64,000 nucleotides of DNA from a bacterium 1XD42-76. GTDB taxonomy: Bacteria; Bacillota; Clostridia; Lachnospirales; Lachnospiraceae. Below, one piece after another: positions 1-9,295 of the stretch (its first letter is position 1; every line of letters starts with the position of its first letter). The notes under the pieces were generated by a model, which saw only the letters and a list, made by a program, of their open reading frames with translations, was not told where the DNA came from and searched no databases. The translations under genes and the position numbers were made by a program. Where the stretch lies: the NCBI GenBank assembly GCA_009917545.1, contig QZDW01000003.1:124001-188000 (forward strand), in the 5' to 3' direction.

Positions 1-1
1 G

Positions 2-1096
2 GAGAAGATCGCGCTGGTGATGGATCATTTTATCCCCAATAAGGATATTAAATCCGCAGAAAACTGCAAATGCTGCCGTGATTTCGCAAGGGAACATGAG
101 ATCGTCAATTATTTTGACGTGGGCGAGATGGGGATTGAACATGCGCTTCTCCCGGAAAAAGGCCTGGTAGTGGCCGGAGATGTGGTGATCGGCGCAGATT
201 CGCATACATGTACCTATGGTGCGCTGGGGGCATTTTCGACCGGCGGCGGGAGCACGGACATGGCGGCCGCGATGGCGACCGGTAAAATATGGTTTAAGGT
301 GCCGTCGGCGTTAAAATTTGTTTTGACGGGAAAGCCGTCGAAATGGGTCAGCGGTAAGGACATTATTTTACATATTATTGGACTCATCGGCGTGGACGGT
401 GCGCTTTACCGCTCAATGGAATTTGTGGGAGACGGTATCCGGCATCTGTCGATGGATGACCGCTTTACGATCTGCAATATGGCGATTGAGGCGGGCGGCA
501 AGAACGGTATCTTCCCGGTTGACGAGAAAGCCATTGCCTATATGAAGGAGCATGCAGACAAGCCGTATCAGGTCTATGAGGCGGATGCAGATGCCGAATA
601 CGATGCCGAATACACAATTGATTTGTCCACATTAAAGCCGACCGTTGCATTCCCGCACCTTCCGGAGAATACAAAGGAGGTTGGAAGCTTTGGCGAGGTG
701 AAGATTGATCAGGTTGTTATCGGCTCCTGTACGAATGGACGGATCCAGGATATCCGTCAGGCGGCAGAGATCATGAAGGGGAGGAAGGTCGCGAAGGATG
801 TCCGCTGCATCGTGATCCCGGCAACACAGGCCATCTACCTCCAGGCTATGAGAGAGGGGCTTCTGGAGATTTTTATCGAGGCCGGGGCTGTGGTTAGTAC
901 GCCGACCTGCGGACCGTGCCTGGGCGGCTATATGGGAATCCTGGCGGCCGGGGAGCGCTGCGTTTCGACCACGAACAGGAACTTTGTCGGCCGTATGGGG
1001 CATGTGGATTCCGAGGTATATCTGGCAAGCCCGGCAGTCGCCGCCGCCAGCGCTGTTACCGGTATGATTTCATGCCCGTGTGAGCTTGGATTATAG
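2..1096 (+). CDS. leuC: 3-isopropylmalate dehydratase large subunit (5' truncated by window)
   Basis: This is the catalytic aconitase-fold subunit of isopropylmalate isomerase, which converts 2- to 3-isopropylmalate in leucine synthesis with a 4Fe-4S cluster. The reading frame is open from base 2, so the true start lies upstream; roughly 55 N-terminal residues of the usual 420 or so are missing. Cluster-ligand motifs are visible: GSCTNGR near base 720 and TCGPCLGG near base 905. The glycine-rich substrate region [12 protein letters not shown] is near base 965. The gene is followed by leuD after 16 bases, as in the usual leuCD operon. Aconitase and homoaconitase large subunits are alternatives, but the adjacent small subunit and the clostridial LeuC-type sequence favour LeuC. 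Confidence 0.93.
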   Translation, partial: EKIALVMDHFIPNKDIKSAENCKCCRDFAREHEIVNYFDVGEMGIEHALLPEKGLVVAGDVVIGADSHTCTYGALGAFSTGGGSTDMAAAMATGKIWFKVPSALKFVLTGKPSKWVSGKDIILHIIGLIGVDGALYRSMEFVGDGIRHLSMDDRFTICNMAIEAGGKNGIFPVDEKAIAYMKEHADKPYQVYEADADAEYDAEYTIDLSTLKPTVAFPHLPENTKEVGSFGEVKIDQVVIGSCTNGRIQDIRQAAEIMKGRKVAKDVRCIVIPATQAIYLQAMREGLLEIFIEAGAVVSTPTCGPCLGGYMGILAAGERCVSTTNRNFVGRMGHVDSEVYLASPAVAAASAVTGMISCPCELGL

Positions 1097-1112
1097 ACAG
1101 GAGGGATTTGGA

Positions 1113-1595
1113 ATGCAGGCAAAAGGGAGAGTTTTTAAATATGGGGACAATATCGACACAGATGTAATCATTCCGGCCCGCTATCTGAACGCGACGGAAG
1201 GGACGGAGTTAGCAAAGCACTGCATGGAGGATATCGACAAGGAATTTATCCATAAGGTAAAAAAAGGAGATATCATCGTCGGTCAGAAGAACTTCGGCTG
1301 CGGTTCGTCGAGAGAGCATGCGCCGTTAGCAATCAAATGTGCGGGTGTAAGCTGTGTGATCGCAGAGACATTTGCCAGAATCTTTTACCGCAACGCCATT
1401 AATATCGGCATGCCGATCATCGAGTGCCCGGAGGCTGCCAGGTCGATTGAGGACGGAGATGAGGTGGAGATCGACTTTGACAGCGGCATGATTCATAATG
1501 TGACGAAAAACGAGTCCTACAAAGGGCAGGCATTTCCGCCGTTTATGCAAAAAATTATCTCTGCGGGCGGACTCATTCATTATATCAACGGTTAG
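1113..1595 (+). CDS. leuD: 3-isopropylmalate dehydratase small subunit
   Basis: This is the swivel-domain partner of LeuC, forming the heterodimeric isopropylmalate isomerase. The 160 residues match the usual bacterial/archaeal-type LeuD length. Hallmarks are the N-terminal [18 protein letters not shown] stretch and [15 protein letters not shown], which contacts substrate. An upstream in-frame GTG exists at 1080, but ATG 1113 is preferred because GGAGG lies just upstream (about 1100) and the homologous protein begins there. It overlaps no other gene, sits right behind leuC and is followed by a rho-independent terminator, so it closes the leucine operon. Confidence 0.95.
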   Translation: MQAKGRVFKYGDNIDTDVIIPARYLNATEGTELAKHCMEDIDKEFIHKVKKGDIIVGQKNFGCGSSREHAPLAIKCAGVSCVIAETFARIFYRNAINIGMPIIECPEAARSIEDGDEVEIDFDSGMIHNVTKNESYKGQAFPPFMQKIISAGGLIHYING

Positions 1596-1622
1596 GAAAT
1601 GTCAGGAACACAGGTCATACGA

Positions 1623-1670
1623 GGTTGCCACGGCATCCGGCTTTACGCTGGTGCTGCGGCAGCCTTTTTT
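1623..1670 (+). terminator. Intrinsic terminator after leuD
   Basis: GGTTGCC at 1623-1629 pairs with GGCAGCC at 1658-1664, with further pairing inside, and six T residues follow. It lies 28 bases after the leuD stop. Confidence 0.75.
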
Positions 1671-1738
1671 GTATCATATGTTATCTGCTCATGGTGGTGA
1701 GCTGACCTGTGGGCGCATGGAGGTTTGTGAGTTTTTAG

Positions 1739-1766
1739 TTGTCAAATGCAGGAAACTGTTTATAAT
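1739..1766 (+). promoter_or_regulatory. Sigma-A promoter of recQ
   Basis: TTGTCA and TATAAT are separated by 16 bases, and the -10 box ends 25 bases before the recQ start codon. No operator is evident. Confidence 0.65.
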
Positions 1767-1791
1767 GGACAGTAGATAAAGGTGCGAACAG

Positions 1792-3675
1792 TTGGAAAGA
1801 AATCAGGAAAGGGCAGAAGAACACTTGGATAAATACGAGATTTTAAAGAAATATTTTGGATATGATACGTTTCGGAATTCCCAGGAAACCCTGATCGACC
1901 ATATTTTAGCCGGTAAGGATACGCTGGGTATCATGCCGACCGGCGCAGGCAAGTCCTTATGTTATCAGATACCGGCATTATTGATGGATGGGATTACCCT
2001 GGTGATTTCTCCACTGATTTCCCTGATGAAAGATCAGGTGGGGAGCCTCAATCAGGCCGGGATCCATGCGGCTTTTCTTAACAGTTCTCTGACAATCGGC
2101 CAGTATTATAAGGCACTCGGCTTTGCCAGAGAGGGGCGCTACCCCATTATTTATGTGGCCCCGGAACGGCTGATGACGGAAGAATTTCTGGATTTTGCCT
2201 TAAACAGCAAGATTGCGATGGTGGCGGTGGATGAGGCACACTGTGTCTCTCAATGGGGTCAGGATTTCCGGCCGGGGTATCTTAAAATTGCAGAATTTAT
2301 CGAAAAACTTCCAAAACGCCCGGTTGTCAGCGCATTTACGGCTACGGCGACAAAAGAGGTCAGAGATGATATCATTGACATGCTCATGCTCCGCAGTCCG
2401 CTGGTACTCACGACAGGCTTTGACCGCAGCAATCTCTATTTTGGGGTCGTGACAGTCAGGGACCGGTATGCCGCCATACAAAATTACCTGCGAATGCATA
2501 AGGAGGACAGTGGCATTATTTACTGTCTGACACGCAAACAGGTGGAAGAGGTCTGCGAGCGGTTAATCAAAGACGGTTTTTCCGTGACGCGCTATCATGC
2601 CGGTCTTGGTGATGCCGAGCGGCAGAAAAATCAGGATGATTTCATTTATGACCGGACGCCTCTCATCGTCTGTACCTCCGCATTTGGTATGGGGATCGAC
2701 AAATCAAATGTGCGGTTCGTGCTCCACTACGGCATGCCCAAGAATATCGAATCGTACTATCAGGAGGCGGGGAGAGCCGGGCGCGACGGGGAACCGGCCG
2801 AGTGTATCCTGTATTACAGCAGCCGGGATGTCATCACGAATCAGTTGTTTATCGACAATAATCAGGATAATGATGAACTGGACGATGTGACAAGAGCGAT
2901 CGTAAAAGAGCGTGACAGGGAGCGTCTGAAAAAAATGACGTTCTACTGTTTCACGAACGAATGCCTGAGAGATTACATATTGCGGTATTTCGGGGAATAT
3001 GGGAGCAATTACTGTGGAAACTGTTCGAACTGCCTCACTCAATTTGAACAGGTAGATGTGACGGAGATTGCCAGAACCCTGGTCGGATGTGTGGAGAGCA
3101 GCAGGCAGAGATATGGGACAACCGTGATAATCGACACGGTTCACGGAGCCAGTACGGCAAGGATTAAGAATTACCGGATGGATGAAAACCCGTATTACGG
3201 CAGTCTGGCCCAGATCCAGGCCTACCGGCTCCGGCAGGTGTTAAATCATTTACAGATGGAAGAATACCTGCTTGTCACAAATGACGATTATGCGATTGTA
3301 AAGCTGACCGCGAAGTCCAAGGAGCTTTTGGAGGAAGGCAGGCAGATCGTGATGAAGCTGGCCAAGGAGTCCGAACGGCCTTTGAAGGAAGCACAGGACA
3401 GAGGGCGGGGAAGGAAGAAAGGGTTGCCGGGAGGCGCATCCTTTACAAAACAGGAGGAAACGCTGTTTGAAAAACTGCGGGCTCTCAGGACAGAGATTGC
3501 CAGAGAGGAAAAGGTGCCGCCGTACATCGTGTTTTCGGATAAGACACTGACTCATATGTGCGTGGTAAAACCGGAGGATAAGCAGGAAATGATGACGGTT
3601 TCCGGTGTGGGAGAATTTAAATTTGAGAAATACGGCGAGCGGTTTCTGGCATGCATCAAAGGCTTTCACAGATGA
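1792..3675 (+). CDS. recQ: ATP-dependent DNA helicase RecQ
   Basis: A 3'-5' superfamily 2 DNA helicase acting in recombinational repair and fork processing. In the 627 residues the Walker A motif MPTGAGKSLCYQ is near residue 50. The DEAH box followed by CVSQWGQDFRPGY is near residue 147, and the RecQ-C zinc cysteines (NECLRDYILRYFG then CGNCSNC) are near residues 385-415. A winged-helix RQC domain and a C-terminal HRDC-like segment follow. The start is a TTG at 1792 preceded by AAAGGTG. It is expressed as a single gene from its own promoter, between the leuD terminator and a hydrolase with a separate promoter. Confidence 0.95.
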   Translation: MERNQERAEEHLDKYEILKKYFGYDTFRNSQETLIDHILAGKDTLGIMPTGAGKSLCYQIPALLMDGITLVISPLISLMKDQVGSLNQAGIHAAFLNSSLTIGQYYKALGFAREGRYPIIYVAPERLMTEEFLDFALNSKIAMVAVDEAHCVSQWGQDFRPGYLKIAEFIEKLPKRPVVSAFTATATKEVRDDIIDMLMLRSPLVLTTGFDRSNLYFGVVTVRDRYAAIQNYLRMHKEDSGIIYCLTRKQVEEVCERLIKDGFSVTRYHAGLGDAERQKNQDDFIYDRTPLIVCTSAFGMGIDKSNVRFVLHYGMPKNIESYYQEAGRAGRDGEPAECILYYSSRDVITNQLFIDNNQDNDELDDVTRAIVKERDRERLKKMTFYCFTNECLRDYILRYFGEYGSNYCGNCSNCLTQFEQVDVTEIARTLVGCVESSRQRYGTTVIIDTVHGASTARIKNYRMDENPYYGSLAQIQAYRLRQVLNHLQMEEYLLVTNDDYAIVKLTAKSKELLEEGRQIVMKLAKESERPLKEAQDRGRGRKKGLPGGASFTKQEETLFEKLRALRTEIAREEKVPPYIVFSDKTLTHMCVVKPEDKQEMMTVSGVGEFKFEKYGERFLACIKGFHR

Positions 3676-3850
3676 GGACCTGTTGTTTGCATTTAATATT
3701 TAACAAAATTGTAACATATGCATTCCGTGGGTTTGAGCGATATTCACAAAAATTAAGCGGATTCGGGGAGGGATTTTACACAATATATTAAAAAATAATT
3801 ACAAAATTAATGGAAATAGAAAAAATATGTAACAAATATGCAAAGAGTCA

Positions 3851-3880
3851 TTGACTTTCTGCCTTGCTTTCTCCTATAAT
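3851..3880 (+). promoter_or_regulatory. Promoter of the cell-wall hydrolase gene
   Basis: TTGACT and TATAAT are separated by 18 bases, 67 bases upstream of the ATG at 3947. The preceding stretch (3676-3850) is AT-rich and holds no gene. Confidence 0.65.
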
Positions 3881-3946
3881 CACAGTCAGCACCCGGAAAG
3901 GGCTGCGAACGATGACGTTATCATCACGAAGAAAAGAGGTTATGGT

Positions 3947-4807
3947 ATGAAATCTGGAAACTCGTTTCTTCAGGCAGTTTTCCGATTCGTATGGATACGG
4001 CTTTCCGATGTAAGAAAAAAGCAGCATCGGAACACGGCTGTACTGACAATCGGGGTTGCGGCTGTGACCGTGGTAACTTTTATGGCAAGTGTTTATCAGG
4101 GAGGCAGCAGAAATTCTCTGGTCGCATTTGCAGAAACGCACCAGGAAACCAGCCAGGAAGAGAAAGAAACGCAAGGGAATAAAACAGAGGATAAGGATAG
4201 AAATGAGAACGCCGGGGAGCGCCGGGCAGAGGCCGGGACGCAGGATATTCCGGTATCCACTGTGACGGAACAGGCGTCAGAGCCTGAAAAGCAGGTCCCC
4301 AGGACAGAGGGCACGGTTTTTGGCGCCGATAAGGTGAAACCTGTCCTGCGGGAGACAAAAGAAGAGGATAAAGGAAAAGAAGCGGCAGAAGAGACCGGGA
4401 ACTCAAACGTTTCGGAAGCTGTGCCGGTAGTTGCCTGCTCTGCGAATGATTATCAGGTGCTTTTAAAAATTGTGCAGGCAGAGGCCGGAGGCTGTGACAT
4501 GAAAGGGCGCATTCTGGTAGCGAACGTGATCTTAAACCGTGTAAAAAGCGGTGAATTTCCTGATACGATTACGGATGTCGTTTTTGAGAGGTCGCAGTTT
4601 TCTCCGGTAAGCAATGGTACGATTCATACCTGCCGTGTGACAAAGGAAACGGTAAATGCCGTGGACCGGGCGCTGGCAGGCGAGGACTATTCCCAGGGAG
4701 CGCTCTATTTTATGAACCGCGGCGGCTCCAGCGGAAGGAACATAAGCTGGTTTGACAATAATTTAAAATATCTTTTCAAGCACGAAAATCATGAATTTTT
4801 CAAATAG
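3947..4807 (+). CDS. Cell wall hydrolase, SleB/Hydrolase_2 family
   Basis: A predicted secreted or membrane-anchored peptidoglycan hydrolase of 286 residues. A hydrophobic segment near residues 28-48 follows a basic N-terminus. A low-complexity Glu/Lys/Thr-rich linker (about residues 65-160) then leads to a Hydrolase_2 domain (PF07486, the SleB spore-cortex lytic family). Its pattern is visible in VQAEAGGCDMKGRILVANVILNR, SQFSPVSNG and ALYFMN. The start is ATG 3947, behind AAAGAGG; a longer in-frame version would begin inside the promoter. The family includes spore-germination enzymes, but the N-terminal anchor and lack of a germination partner here leave a role in vegetative wall turnover equally possible. 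Confidence 0.85.
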   Translation: MKSGNSFLQAVFRFVWIRLSDVRKKQHRNTAVLTIGVAAVTVVTFMASVYQGGSRNSLVAFAETHQETSQEEKETQGNKTEDKDRNENAGERRAEAGTQDIPVSTVTEQASEPEKQVPRTEGTVFGADKVKPVLRETKEEDKGKEAAEETGNSNVSEAVPVVACSANDYQVLLKIVQAEAGGCDMKGRILVANVILNRVKSGEFPDTITDVVFERSQFSPVSNGTIHTCRVTKETVNAVDRALAGEDYSQGALYFMNRGGSSGRNISWFDNNLKYLFKHENHEFFK

Positions 4808-4902
4808 AACGCTGTAGGACCAGGAGACCGAACTCTTTGATGGATTCTGTATATTTTATTAAAAAAGTTTTGGAAAAAGTGGTAAATTATGACGGAAATA
4901 AA

Positions 4903-4931
4903 TTGACTTTTTTCCGACTGGGTGGGATAAT
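4903..4931 (+). promoter_or_regulatory. Promoter of pckA
   Basis: TTGACT and GATAAT are 17 bases apart, and the -10 box ends 34 bases before the pckA ATG. Confidence 0.6.
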
Positions 4932-4965
4932 ATAAATAACATTGACCCAACAAGGAGGTTTTCAA

Positions 4966-6663
4966 ATGTCAACGAAAGCGTATTATCCAATCAGCGAGAT
5001 TGGAAAGGGAAAAGTAGGTTTTTCCAAGACCAGATCCATTATTGAAGGCGCATTCTACGGCAACAATGTGGTTAAGGTAAACACCTTAAGAGAAGCCTAT
5101 GAATTAGCAAAGAATTCTCCGGGAACCATTGTGACGGATATGCCTGTATACAGAGGAGAAGAGTTTGGCCTCGATAAGGACGCGAAGGTCCTCTTATTTA
5201 ACGACGGCGCGATCACAGGCCGTTATGCGACAGCACGCCGGATCGCCGGTGAGCCGGGAGTGGACTGTGAAGCACTGGATAAGGTGGCAATGGATGCCAT
5301 TTACGAGTCACGCTGGAAAAATATGTACCATGCCGAGGTATTCGTAGGTCTTGATCCGGAGTTCATGGTAAAGGCTCACCTTCTGATTCCGGAGGGAGAA
5401 GAGAATATCATGTACAACTGGATGTTAAACTTCCAGTACATGTCTGACGAGTATGTCAAGATGTACAAGCACTCCAAACCGGTGGGAGACGGCAAGGAAG
5501 CCGATATCTTTATTTTCTCCGATCCGCAGTGGAATGGCTCCGACAGACCGAGCGTATCCCTAGACTGCCTGTCTGACCCACAGAAAAAGACTCTCTGCTA
5601 TTTCAATACAGAGACAAACTGTGCCTGCATTCTCGGTATGAGATATTTTGGTGAGCACAAGAAGGGCACACTGACGATGGCATGGGCGATTGCCAACCGC
5701 AACGGTTACGCTTCCTGCCACGGCGGACAGAAAGAATACACACTGGCTGACGGCAGCAAGTATGTTGCATCCGTATACGGCCTGTCTGGATCTGGTAAGT
5801 CCACTCTGACGCATGCAAAGCACGGCGGAAAGTACGAGATCAAGGTTCTGCACGATGACGCATTCGTTATCAACACGGATACCTGCGCATCCATCGCCCT
5901 TGAGCCGACCTACTTTGATAAGACAGCCGATTATCCGACTGGCTGTGATGACAATAAGTACCTCCTGACTGCTCAGAACTGCTCTGCAACGCTTGACGAT
6001 GAGGGCAAGATCCAGCTCGTGACAGAAGATATCCGTAACGGCAACGGACGTGCGATCAAGTCCAAGCTGTGGTCTCCGAACCGTGTGGACCGTATCGACG
6101 CTCCGGTAAATGCAATCTTCTGGATCATGAAGGATCCGACGATTCCGCCGGTTGTAAAGTTAAAAGGTGCTTCCCTGGCTTCTGTTATGGGTGCTACCCT
6201 GGCTACCAAGCGCTCCTCCGCAGAGCGTCTGGCCCCTGGTGCAGATCCGAACAAGCTGGTCGTTGTTCCTTATGCGAATCCGTTCCGTACGTATCCGCTT
6301 GCAAACGACTACGAGAAGTTCAAAAAGCTGGTTGAGGAAAAGAATGTTGACTGCTATATCGTGAACACCGGCGATTTCATGGGCAAGAAGGTAAAACCGT
6401 CCGATACTCTGGGTATTCTGGAGGCGATCGTTGAGAAGAAGGCCAACTTCCATCAGTGGGGTCCGTTCTCCGATATCGAGATCCTTGACTGGGAAGGCTT
6501 TGTTCCGGATATGAACGATGCAGAGTATGTGGGACAGCTCAAGGCCCGCATGAACGACCGTGTCAACGAGATCAAAGAGTTTGCAGAGGCTAAGGAAGGC
6601 TATGACAAGCTTCCGGACGACGCTCTTGCAGCCCTTGAGAAGGTAGTTGCCGAGTTAAAATAA
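4966..6663 (+). CDS. pckA: Phosphoenolpyruvate carboxykinase (ATP)
   Basis: Interconverts oxaloacetate plus ATP with PEP, CO2 and ADP. In anaerobic clostridia it may run either toward gluconeogenesis or toward CO2 fixation. The protein has 565 residues, slightly longer than classical ATP-PEPCKs of about 540. The kinase-1a P-loop is GLSGSGKSTLTH near residue 272, where many family members have GLSGTGKTTL. The metal-binding HDDAFVINTD follows at about residue 296. The start is ATG 4966 behind a perfect AAGGAGG; an ORF extension to 4942 has no ribosome site. It is a single gene with its own promoter and a strong terminator. Confidence 0.93.
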   Translation: MSTKAYYPISEIGKGKVGFSKTRSIIEGAFYGNNVVKVNTLREAYELAKNSPGTIVTDMPVYRGEEFGLDKDAKVLLFNDGAITGRYATARRIAGEPGVDCEALDKVAMDAIYESRWKNMYHAEVFVGLDPEFMVKAHLLIPEGEENIMYNWMLNFQYMSDEYVKMYKHSKPVGDGKEADIFIFSDPQWNGSDRPSVSLDCLSDPQKKTLCYFNTETNCACILGMRYFGEHKKGTLTMAWAIANRNGYASCHGGQKEYTLADGSKYVASVYGLSGSGKSTLTHAKHGGKYEIKVLHDDAFVINTDTCASIALEPTYFDKTADYPTGCDDNKYLLTAQNCSATLDDEGKIQLVTEDIRNGNGRAIKSKLWSPNRVDRIDAPVNAIFWIMKDPTIPPVVKLKGASLASVMGATLATKRSSAERLAPGADPNKLVVVPYANPFRTYPLANDYEKFKKLVEEKNVDCYIVNTGDFMGKKVKPSDTLGILEAIVEKKANFHQWGPFSDIEILDWEGFVPDMNDAEYVGQLKARMNDRVNEIKEFAEAKEGYDKLPDDALAALEKVVAELK

Positions 6664-6698
6664 GTAAGAACAGATTGCCTCTCATACAGGCAGTCTCA

Positions 6699-6728
6699 GG
6701 GCGCAGCCGTTATCGCTGCGCCCTTTTC
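6699..6728 (+). terminator. Intrinsic terminator after pckA
   Basis: A perfect 9-bp stem, GGGCGCAGC with GCTGCGCCC, around a short loop is followed by TTTT, 35 bases after the stop codon. Confidence 0.9.
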
Positions 6729-6813
6729 ATAAAAGACGAAAAACCGTTCGGAGCAGACTGCGGACATGATGGGAGAATCCAAAGGCACCCGTCCGGGTAA
6801 AAAGGAGCAGAGT

Positions 6814-7470
6814 ATGAGGAAACAGCACATATTGTTTGATCTTGACGGCACGCTCACGGATTCCATGCCGGGAATCACGAGAGCTGTACAGTATGCCCTG
6901 AGACGTTACGGGATTGAGGAGACCAATCTGGACGCCCTGAAGCCTTTCGTAGGGCCGCCGCTCACAGACAGCTTTATGGAGTTTTATGGATTTTCGGAAA
7001 AGGATGCCCATGAGGCAGTCTATGTATACCGGGAATATTATAATGAGCGGGGCTGGGCGGAAAATGAACCGTATGAGGGCATTGTGGAAATGCTCAGGGT
7101 ACTTCAGGAGGATAACCGGATGCTCTATGTGGCAACCTCCAAGCCGGAGGCGATGGCGAAACGGGTGCTGGAGCATTTTCATCTGCTGCCATATTTTAAG
7201 TTTGCAGGCGGCGCCAGCGAGGACGGGACAAGGGTACGAAAGGATGATGTGATCCGTTATGTGATGGAACAGTGCAGCCTGACAAAGAAAGACCAGGTTA
7301 TTATGGTCGGTGACCGGAAGCACGATATCGAAGGCGCCCATCAGGCAGGGATCCCGGCTGTCGGCGTCCTCTATGGATACGGAGGTTCAAAAGAACTTTT
7401 GGCGGCAGGAGCCGACTGGATTGCAGCTACGCCAAAAGAAGTTTCAGAACGGATTCAGGGGCTTGGATGA
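6814..7470 (+). CDS. HAD-superfamily hydrolase, phosphoglycolate phosphatase-like
   Basis: A small-molecule phosphatase of the haloacid dehalogenase fold, 218 residues, subclass I cap. Motif I is DLDGTLTDS near residue 9, with the nucleophile Asp first. Motif II lies around VATSKPEA, motif III is the Lys in VRKDD, and motif IV is VGDRKHDIEGA. It resembles Gph/PpaX/5'-nucleotidase-like members; the substrate cannot be read from sequence. ATG 6814 has AAAAAGGAG upstream and is preferred over the ATG at 6766, which overlaps the region just after the pckA terminator. Confidence 0.85.
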   Translation: MRKQHILFDLDGTLTDSMPGITRAVQYALRRYGIEETNLDALKPFVGPPLTDSFMEFYGFSEKDAHEAVYVYREYYNERGWAENEPYEGIVEMLRVLQEDNRMLYVATSKPEAMAKRVLEHFHLLPYFKFAGGASEDGTRVRKDDVIRYVMEQCSLTKKDQVIMVGDRKHDIEGAHQAGIPAVGVLYGYGGSKELLAAGADWIAATPKEVSERIQGLG

Positions 7471-7567
7471 ATGATGAATTGCCGGCAGGGCTGAACCCGA
7501 AACTATGTGCCGGATTCCCCGTTGTCTGACGGTTACAAATTTTTCTGCTTAGACCAGGAATTGGCGC

Positions 7568-7596
7568 TTGAAAAATTCAGACATATGCGCTATAAT
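7568..7596 (+). promoter_or_regulatory. Strong promoter of the putative 6S RNA
   Basis: TTGAAA and TATAAT with a 17-base spacer stand upstream of a stretch without a credible reading frame. Confidence 0.65.
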
Positions 7597-7602
7597 GATG
7601 AC

Positions 7603-7830
7603 ATACAAAACGAATCAGATTTCCTGGAATGTTCGATACTCCTGTTTATTTTGAACCTACATTTGACAAAAGGGATTCCTATATTTTTAAGCGGATGTCA
7701 GGCCTCCTCAGAGTGGAAGGCAGAAGTTTAAGTGCGGTTGCCCACCTAGCAAAGCTAGGCGTCAATTATGCAGGAACCGGCATTTTGGGAGTGCGAAAGA
7801 TAAAAGCAGCGAGCAATCGCTGCTTTCTTT
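7603..7830 (+). ncRNA. ssrS: Probable 6S RNA
   Basis: About 225 bases lie between a consensus promoter and an intrinsic terminator with no supported reading frame. The 5' part (TTTCCTGGAATGTTCG from 7620) resembles the start of known 6S RNAs; E. coli 6S begins with a similar TTTCTCTGAGATGTTCG. TTCCTG at 7621-7626 can close a stem with CAGGAA at 7771-7776, enclosing a large interior as expected for the RNA polymerase-mimicking bubble. Internal hairpins such as CCTAGC-AAA-GCTAGG are present. 6S RNA binds sigma-70 holoenzyme and dampens transcription. The assignment rests on these resemblances; another structured RNA remains possible. Confidence 0.5.
7803..7830 (+). terminator. Terminator of the putative 6S RNA
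   Basis: AAAGCAGCGA pairs with TCGCTGCTTT over a 4-base loop and is followed by CTTTC. Confidence 0.7.
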
Positions 7831-7887
7831 CGCAGGTACATATCAGAACACACAGAGAGGACAGCGACAGGGAGAATAGAAAGACAT

Positions 7888-9147
7888 ATGAAAAATCATC
7901 GTTATGACAGATATATTTTTATGGGAGTGACAGCAGTTCTGGTCATTATCGCCGCGATTTCTGTGGTGTTTCTGTTTCTTGAGAGAAAAGCAGTGATCCA
8001 GATGGGAGGCAAGATCCTATCGGTCCTTGCGCCGATCATTTACGGGGCCATTCTGGCATTTTTGCTGTCCCCGATCTATAATGCCGCCCGTAATGCTGCG
8101 GCTGGGTTTCTGGGCAGAAAGAAAGGGAAGGAAGCGTTTATAAACAGTGTATCGAAGATGGTGGGGACGATAGCCAGCCTCATTTTCTTAACTGTGGTGA
8201 TCGCCAGTCTTTCCAAAATGATTATCCCGCAGATTTATATGAGCATTCAGGGCATTGTCAATACCATGCCGGCTTATATTCAAAATATATATAATTGGCT
8301 GACAGAGCTTTTTGCCAACAATCCTCCCCTTGAAGAGACAGTACTCACGATTTACCAGATGGCAGTGGAGGCGGTACAGAGCTGGGCCGGCGAGAGCCTG
8401 ATTCCCAATCTGCAGAGTCTGGAGAATCTGCAGAATCTGGAAAAGATCGTGGGCGGTGTCTCGAACGGTGTCCTCAATCTGTTTAATCTGGCAAAGAACC
8501 TTTTGATCGGCCTGATCGTGATGATCTATCTGCTGAATATCAAGGATTTGCTGACCGCACAGGTGAAAAAGATTGTTTATGCGTTTGTGCCGTTAAAGAC
8601 CGCGAATGGGATCATTGATGAGTTCCGTTATATTCACAAGGTGTTTTCAGGCTTTATTATCGGCAAGCTGATTGATTCCCTGATTATCGGTATTATCTGC
8701 TTCATTCTCATGAAGCTGTTTAAGATGCCGTTTGAGCTTTTAATCAGCGTAATCATCGGCGTCACGAATGTGATTCCCTTTTTCGGCCCTTTCATCGGGG
8801 CGGTTCCCAGTGCGATTCTTGTATTTCTTATCAGTCCCAAGCAGTGCCTGTATTTTATTGGCCTGATTCTTGTACTTCAGCAGTTTGACGGCAACATTCT
8901 GGGGCCGAAGATTCTCGGGAATTCCACAGGGGTATCCAGCTTCTGGGTGCTGTTCTCGATTCTTTTTTTCGGCGGAATGTGGGGATTTGTGGGCATGATC
9001 GTGGCGGTGCCGATTACGGCAGTGATCTTTGACCTGTTTTCCAAGCTTCAGAACAGCTTTCTGCGGAAAAAAAGCCTGTCAGTGGATACAGACGATTACA
9101 TGGATCTTAAAAAGATCGACGAGAACGACGGCACCTATCTTAGCTGA
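7888..9147 (+). CDS. AI-2E family transporter (PerM/YtvI-like permease)
   Basis: A polytopic inner-membrane protein of 419 residues in the AI-2E_transport family (PF01594). Despite the family name, most members have no proven autoinducer role; some act in ion homeostasis or export. Hydrophobic helices lie near residues 8-30, 35-55 and 80-105, then in a dense C-terminal cluster from about 195 to 385. That cluster contains the family signature region GVTNVIPFFGPFIGAVP (about residue 290). The ATG at 7888 has only a weak, distant AGGGAG. A paralogue lies at 24741-25865. Confidence 0.85.
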   Translation: MKNHRYDRYIFMGVTAVLVIIAAISVVFLFLERKAVIQMGGKILSVLAPIIYGAILAFLLSPIYNAARNAAAGFLGRKKGKEAFINSVSKMVGTIASLIFLTVVIASLSKMIIPQIYMSIQGIVNTMPAYIQNIYNWLTELFANNPPLEETVLTIYQMAVEAVQSWAGESLIPNLQSLENLQNLEKIVGGVSNGVLNLFNLAKNLLIGLIVMIYLLNIKDLLTAQVKKIVYAFVPLKTANGIIDEFRYIHKVFSGFIIGKLIDSLIIGIICFILMKLFKMPFELLISVIIGVTNVIPFFGPFIGAVPSAILVFLISPKQCLYFIGLILVLQQFDGNILGPKILGNSTGVSSFWVLFSILFFGGMWGFVGMIVAVPITAVIFDLFSKLQNSFLRKKSLSVDTDDYMDLKKIDENDGTYLS

Positions 9148-9295
9148 CCTTCAACGTTTTACCGGTGAGCCGTATTTTTACGGGAGCGGCTCTTGTCGGT
9201 GAGATACATTCTGCCTGCCGCCGGAACGGGCAGCAGCTCAGGGGAACGGATTGGATGTCTGACGGGAGCGAAACGACTACGGACAGTGAGGGATT

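Noticed and set aside
7507-7907. Two short frames over the putative 6S RNA
   Set aside because: They lack ribosome sites and cross the terminator; the structured RNA explains the region better.
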